Source: Pseudobdellovibrionaceae bacterium
Lineage (GTDB): Bacteria; Bdellovibrionota; Bdellovibrionia; Bdellovibrionales; UBA1609
Assembly (NCBI GenBank): GCA_020635055.1
Contig: JACKAN010000026.1
Span: forward strand, 1 to 18,076
Direction of reading: 5' to 3'
DNA: 18,076 nt
Of the stretch, positions 15,579 through 18,076 are shown in pieces. How positions within the stretch are numbered: position 1 is the stretch's first letter; each line of letters starts with the position of its first letter. A model generated the notes under the pieces. The model ran no database searches. It saw only the letters and a list, made by a program, of their open reading frames with translations, and was not told the DNA's origin. A program made the translations under genes and the position numbers.

Positions 15579-16028
15579 CTACAAAGGCGATACGCCCAAA
15601 TCTACCAACCCAACCTTTTTAAATTGATCCATTAAAACTATTATATCTTCATAAAAGGTCTCAGCATTGGGCTTTACAAGGGCTGTTTGAAGATTTGGCA
15701 ACAATTTAACAAGAGTTGTTAAGTGAGTATATACAGCTTCTTTATTGACACCGCCATCCCTACCTTGAACCTCAAAAACACGAATATTTTTTTTAACTCC
15801 AGGAGCTTCTTCTAACTGAAATACAATATTCCCCTGCGTTTGCATTTTTGCCCATAAAGTTGGCTTTTTCTCGCTGCTCTCTAAAGCTTGACCGCCCACA
15901 GCTTGCTTCACATTAATGGCTCCAATATGCACCCAAATAGACGTTAACAATAAAGAGCAAATCAAAACGGAAAGTAGCGAAATAAATGCAATTAAACTGA
16001 GTTCGTGATTTAATTCCTTTTTTTTCAT
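15579..16028 (-). CDS. ExbD/TolR-family protein lacking the membrane Asp
   Basis: A 149-residue ExbD/TolR-like protein with a short cytoplasmic tail, a membrane helix at about 10-35 (LSLIAFISLLSVLICSLLLT) and a periplasmic domain, including VQGRDGGVNKEAVYTHLTTL and PNAETFYEDIIVLMDQFKKVGLVDLG. Relatives usually read PFIDLLS in the helix; here it reads AFISLLS. The conserved proton-binding Asp is therefore Ser17 (codon TCG, 15980-15978) and the preceding Pro is Ala. The fold looks intact, so this is substitution, not decay. It may be a structural partner to the Asp-bearing paralogue next door. It begins one base after the ExbB stop (TAATATG), so it is probably translated by coupling. Confidence 0.88.
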   Translation of the reverse strand: MKKKELNHELSLIAFISLLSVLICSLLLTSIWVHIGAINVKQAVGGQALESSEKKPTLWAKMQTQGNIVFQLEEAPGVKKNIRVFEVQGRDGGVNKEAVYTHLTTLVKLLPNLQTALVKPNAETFYEDIIVLMDQFKKVGLVDLGVSPL

Positions 16029-16029
16029 A

Positions 16030-16755
16030 TTAAGCGTTTACAGTGGCTTCATCCACTTTTGTTCCTTGTTTTTTTTTAGTTTGATTTTGTCTTGCTACAC
16101 GAGCCGGTACAGGTTCATAGGCATAACTTAACCAGTTAAATACCTTTAAAGCGGCTTGATTTAAATCTTCAGATAATTGCGTTGCTCGATTTGCCAAAAC
16201 AGCATAAAGAACCAAAGTTGGAATGGCCATAATTAATCCATAAGCCGTTGTATTCATGGCTTCAGATATTCCAGCGGATAGCAATGTCGCTTTTTCCATA
16301 GGGTTCGCATATGTTACAGCCGCAAAAGATTTAATCATTCCAACAATTGTTCCCAATAATCCCGTAAGAGTTCCCACATTGGCTAACATTGGTAAGAAGG
16401 CGGTTCTTTGTTCAATTTTACTGTTTTCCGCTAACAAAACTTCGTCCATTTTTCCTTGAATCTCTTCTTTACCACCCAAGTTCATTGCCGAATGAATTCC
16501 TGTTTCGACGGCTTTGGCTAAGGGATGAACACTCTGACTTTTACGAGCCAAATTGATAGCCTCATTGAGCTCTCCACGACGAATGAGATTTTCAAACTCA
16601 CTGGCGAAATTAAGCTCAGTAACTTTTCTCTTAAAATACAAAGAAAAAAATCTTTCAACTACGATGGCAATTGCCACTACCTGCATGGCCAAAATGGCCC
16701 ACATCCAAGACCCACCTTGTTCGAAGGCAATTGCGATTTTTGAGAATGCTTCCAT
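16030..16755 (-). CDS. ExbB/TolQ/MotA-family proton-channel protein (AglR-like)
   Basis: A 241-residue inner-membrane protein of the MotA/TolQ/ExbB family, the stator-like pentamer around ExbD helices. Three membrane segments are visible: about 17-38 (MWAILAMQVVAIAIVVERFF), 120-145 (FLPMLANVGTLTGLLGTIVGM), and 168-190 (NTTAYGLIMAIPTLVLYAVL). GTLTGLLGT and NTTAYGL keep the polar threonines that line the channel in TolQ. A cytoplasmic loop lies between helices 1 and 2, and a basic, Gln/Lys-rich tail follows 215. The start is the ATG at 16755, because GGGGAG lies six bases upstream. A TTG nine codons earlier (16782) would put that site inside the gene and is rejected. It is the first gene of the cluster. 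Confidence 0.94.
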   Translation of the reverse strand: MEAFSKIAIAFEQGGSWMWAILAMQVVAIAIVVERFFSLYFKRKVTELNFASEFENLIRRGELNEAINLARKSQSVHPLAKAVETGIHSAMNLGGKEEIQGKMDEVLLAENSKIEQRTAFLPMLANVGTLTGLLGTIVGMIKSFAAVTYANPMEKATLLSAGISEAMNTTAYGLIMAIPTLVLYAVLANRATQLSEDLNQAALKVFNWLSYAYEPVPARVARQNQTKKKQGTKVDEATVNA

Positions 16756-16761
16756 ATCCAA

Positions 16762-16767
16762 CTCCCC
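16762..16767 (-). promoter_or_regulatory. Ribosome binding site fixing the ExbB start
   Basis: GGGGAG, six bases (TTGGAT) before the ATG at 16755. It rules out the upstream TTG at 16782 as the main start. Confidence 0.8.
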
Positions 16768-16913
16768 ATAAAAATTATTCAAAAAAAATTATTGTATTGA
16801 AGATATTGCAAAGCAAGACCTTGGTAGTATGTCATTAGAATATTGTTAAGGGTTCTACTTTATTAAAATTAATTAAATATTAGATTTGTTTAGTTATTTA
16901 AATAATTTACAGA

Positions 16914-16932
16914 ACATATGCGCCTTATATGT
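16914..16932 (+). repeat. Inverted repeat overlapping the putative cluster promoter
   Basis: ACATAT and ATATGT are separated by seven bases (GCGCCTT). The GC-containing spacer stands out in the very AT-rich gap. The repeat covers the proposed -10 box, as a repressor operator would. It has no T-run, so it does not look like a dnaE terminator. A six-base arm in AT-rich DNA can arise by chance. Confidence 0.35.
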
Positions 16933-16951
16933 AAGCATATTAATGTCGCAA
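16924..16951 (-). promoter_or_regulatory. Putative sigma70 promoter of the envelope-machine operon
   Basis: TTGCGA (16951-16946) and TATAAG (16929-16924) with a 16-base spacer lie in the only long gap of the window (16756-17000, 245 bases). The -35 box matches four of six and the -10 box five of six consensus positions. It would give a leader of about 160 bases before the ExbB gene. Apart from this and the inverted repeat, I see nothing in the gap; in particular there is no small gene and no convincing terminator for dnaE. Confidence 0.45.
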
Positions 16952-17000
16952 AGCACAAATAAATTCTTCTTTAAAAGAGCAGTTGAGGATAACTATTATG

Positions 17001-18076
17001 TTACATAAATTTAATTAAGGAAGAGTCACCTAGGGATTGATAAAGCCCCTCTAGCAGCTCTGTATTGGCATTGACTCCTTGAGGTTCCAAAAGATTAAAA
17101 TCCACTTTCTTTCCTATATCATCAAGATCTAATTGCAATTGCAGTTGAGTATTCCCTGGGTGCTTTAATAATAATTCTTTTAACAAAGAAAGCTTCTCGC
17201 CCATATGAGACTTTAAACAGATTTGCATTTTTTTAACTTTTAAAAATTCAGTTTCTAATTTTTTTATTTCTTCGGCTATCAGCTTGCCTTCACCACTCTC
17301 ACCTTTTTCATAATTTGCTTTTACAATCAATGCTCCCTCTGACTTCAAATTCATTTCTGTTTCGCTATAAGTATTCGGAAACACTATGAGCTCTATAGCC
17401 CCAGTTAAATCCTCGAGCTGAGCAAAGGCCATGCGGGTTCCCTTTTTAGTGATAATCTCTCTAAAGCTAGTTATCATACCTAAAATTTGCACCGATGTTT
17501 TATTCTCTACTTCTTCAAGATCTTCAATTTTATGTGATATCCATATTTTTGCTAAATCATCCAAGCCTTTAAGAGGATGATCGCTAAGATAAAATCCCAA
17601 AACACTTTTTTCAAAAGCCAATCGTTCAGCTCTTCGCCATGGCTCCACATTTTCTAATTTTACTTTTTGCTGCTCTTGAACTTCCTCATTCATCGCAAAA
17701 AGACTGGCCTGCCCCACTTCTCTATCTTTTTTAGCTTGATCCGCACGCTCAATAAACCTAGGAAAACCTGCCATCAGCTCTGAGCGATGACTGCCAAAGG
17801 AGTCTAAAGCTCCAGCTTTAATTAAACATTCAATAGTTTTTTTATTGACCCTTCTTAAATCCACTTTTTCAAAAAAATGTTCCAAAGTATTAAACTTTTT
17901 TTCAGGCAATTGATTGCGAGCTTCTAAAATGGCCTCCACGGCAGCCTTGCCCACCCCCTTAATTGCTCCTAAGGAAAAGAAGATTTTATTATCTTTTACA
18001 TTAAATTTAAATTCTGAATAATTAATGTGAGGAGAAAGGACCTCAATATTATGGGCTTGAGCATCCTTCACATACT
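17001..18076 (-). CDS. dnaE: DNA polymerase III alpha subunit, C-terminal part (cut by window edge)
   Basis: The last 357 or so codons of the replicative polymerase. The frame is open to the window edge, so the 5' part, with the PHP and catalytic domains, lies outside. Seen in order: SLGAIKGVGKAAVEAILEARNQ, the end of the finger region; VNKKTIECLIKAGALDSFGSHRSEL, the helix-hairpin-helix region; LGFYLSDHPLKGL; an OB-fold (SVQILGMITSFREIITKKGTRMAF, then LEDLTGAIELIVFPNTYSE); and a C-terminal domain ending SSLIKFM. Family knowledge: the C-terminal region binds the sliding clamp and clamp loader, and the OB-fold binds single-stranded DNA. The gene ends 245 bases before the motor cluster and is functionally unrelated to it. 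Confidence 0.97.
   Translation of the reverse strand, partial: YVKDAQAHNIEVLSPHINYSEFKFNVKDNKIFFSLGAIKGVGKAAVEAILEARNQLPEKKFNTLEHFFEKVDLRRVNKKTIECLIKAGALDSFGSHRSELMAGFPRFIERADQAKKDREVGQASLFAMNEEVQEQQKVKLENVEPWRRAERLAFEKSVLGFYLSDHPLKGLDDLAKIWISHKIEDLEEVENKTSVQILGMITSFREIITKKGTRMAFAQLEDLTGAIELIVFPNTYSETEMNLKSEGALIVKANYEKGESGEGKLIAEEIKKLETEFLKVKKMQICLKSHMGEKLSLLKELLLKHPGNTQLQLQLDLDDIGKKVDFNLLEPQGVNANTELLEGLYQSLGDSSLIKFM

Noticed and set aside
16756..16782. Upstream TTG start for the ExbB-like gene
   Set aside because: A strong ribosome site (GGGGAG) lies inside this stretch, six bases before the ATG at 16755.
16971..17000. Intrinsic terminator after dnaE
   Set aside because: AGTT/AACT and CTTTT/AAAAG-like arms are very short and lack a GC stem with a T-run, so I do not call a terminator.

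Overview
The window is AT-rich and almost completely coding, and every supported gene lies on the minus strand, so biological reading order runs from the right edge to the left. The gene set is an ExbB/TolQ motor with two ExbD-like partners, periplasmic TPR proteins, an AgmX/PglI-type energy transducer, a myxobacterial-type outer-membrane barrel and several lipoproteins. This resembles the AglRQS/Glt gliding-motor clusters described in Myxococcus and in Bdellovibrio-like predators. With the AT-rich composition, this points to Bdellovibrionota (Bdellovibrio or Bacteriovorax relatives). That placement is inference, since there is no rRNA or marker tree here.

Right edge (17001-18076): the C-terminal third of DnaE, the replicative polymerase alpha subunit, cut by the window end. 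An intergenic stretch of 245 bases follows (16756-17000). It holds a plausible sigma70-type promoter overlapped by an inverted repeat, and no gene.

Main cluster (3777-16755), in transcription order: ExbB/TolQ motor; ExbD-like protein lacking the usual membrane Asp; ExbD-like protein with that Asp; 998-residue periplasmic TPR protein; 81-residue periplasmic protein; AgmX/PglI transducer; Pro-rich lipoprotein; outer-membrane beta-barrel; second TPR protein; von Willebrand A (VWA) lipoprotein; and two proteins that look like the parts of flagellar H-ring protein FlgT split over two genes. Four junctions are ATGA stop-start overlaps and the rest are short gaps, so this looks like one translationally coupled operon. 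The likely product is a proton-powered machine running from the inner membrane through the periplasm to the outer membrane or surface. Gliding or another predation-related surface activity is the best guess. The VWA and FlgT/CsgG-like parts set it apart from the textbook Glt set.

Left part (37-3756): lipB (lipoate biosynthesis), a tRNA-Val(GAC) with encoded CCA, and, 22 bases after the tRNA, a 964-residue superfamily 2 helicase. The helicase starts with what looks like a Sec signal peptide and ends in five near-identical 70-residue helicase-associated (HA) modules, encoded by a perfect-period 210-bp tandem repeat. A promoter for the tRNA, and perhaps the helicase, appears to sit in the 3' end of lipB.

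No CRISPR array, insertion sequence, rRNA or convincing intrinsic terminator was found. No gene-free stretch exceeds 300 bases.
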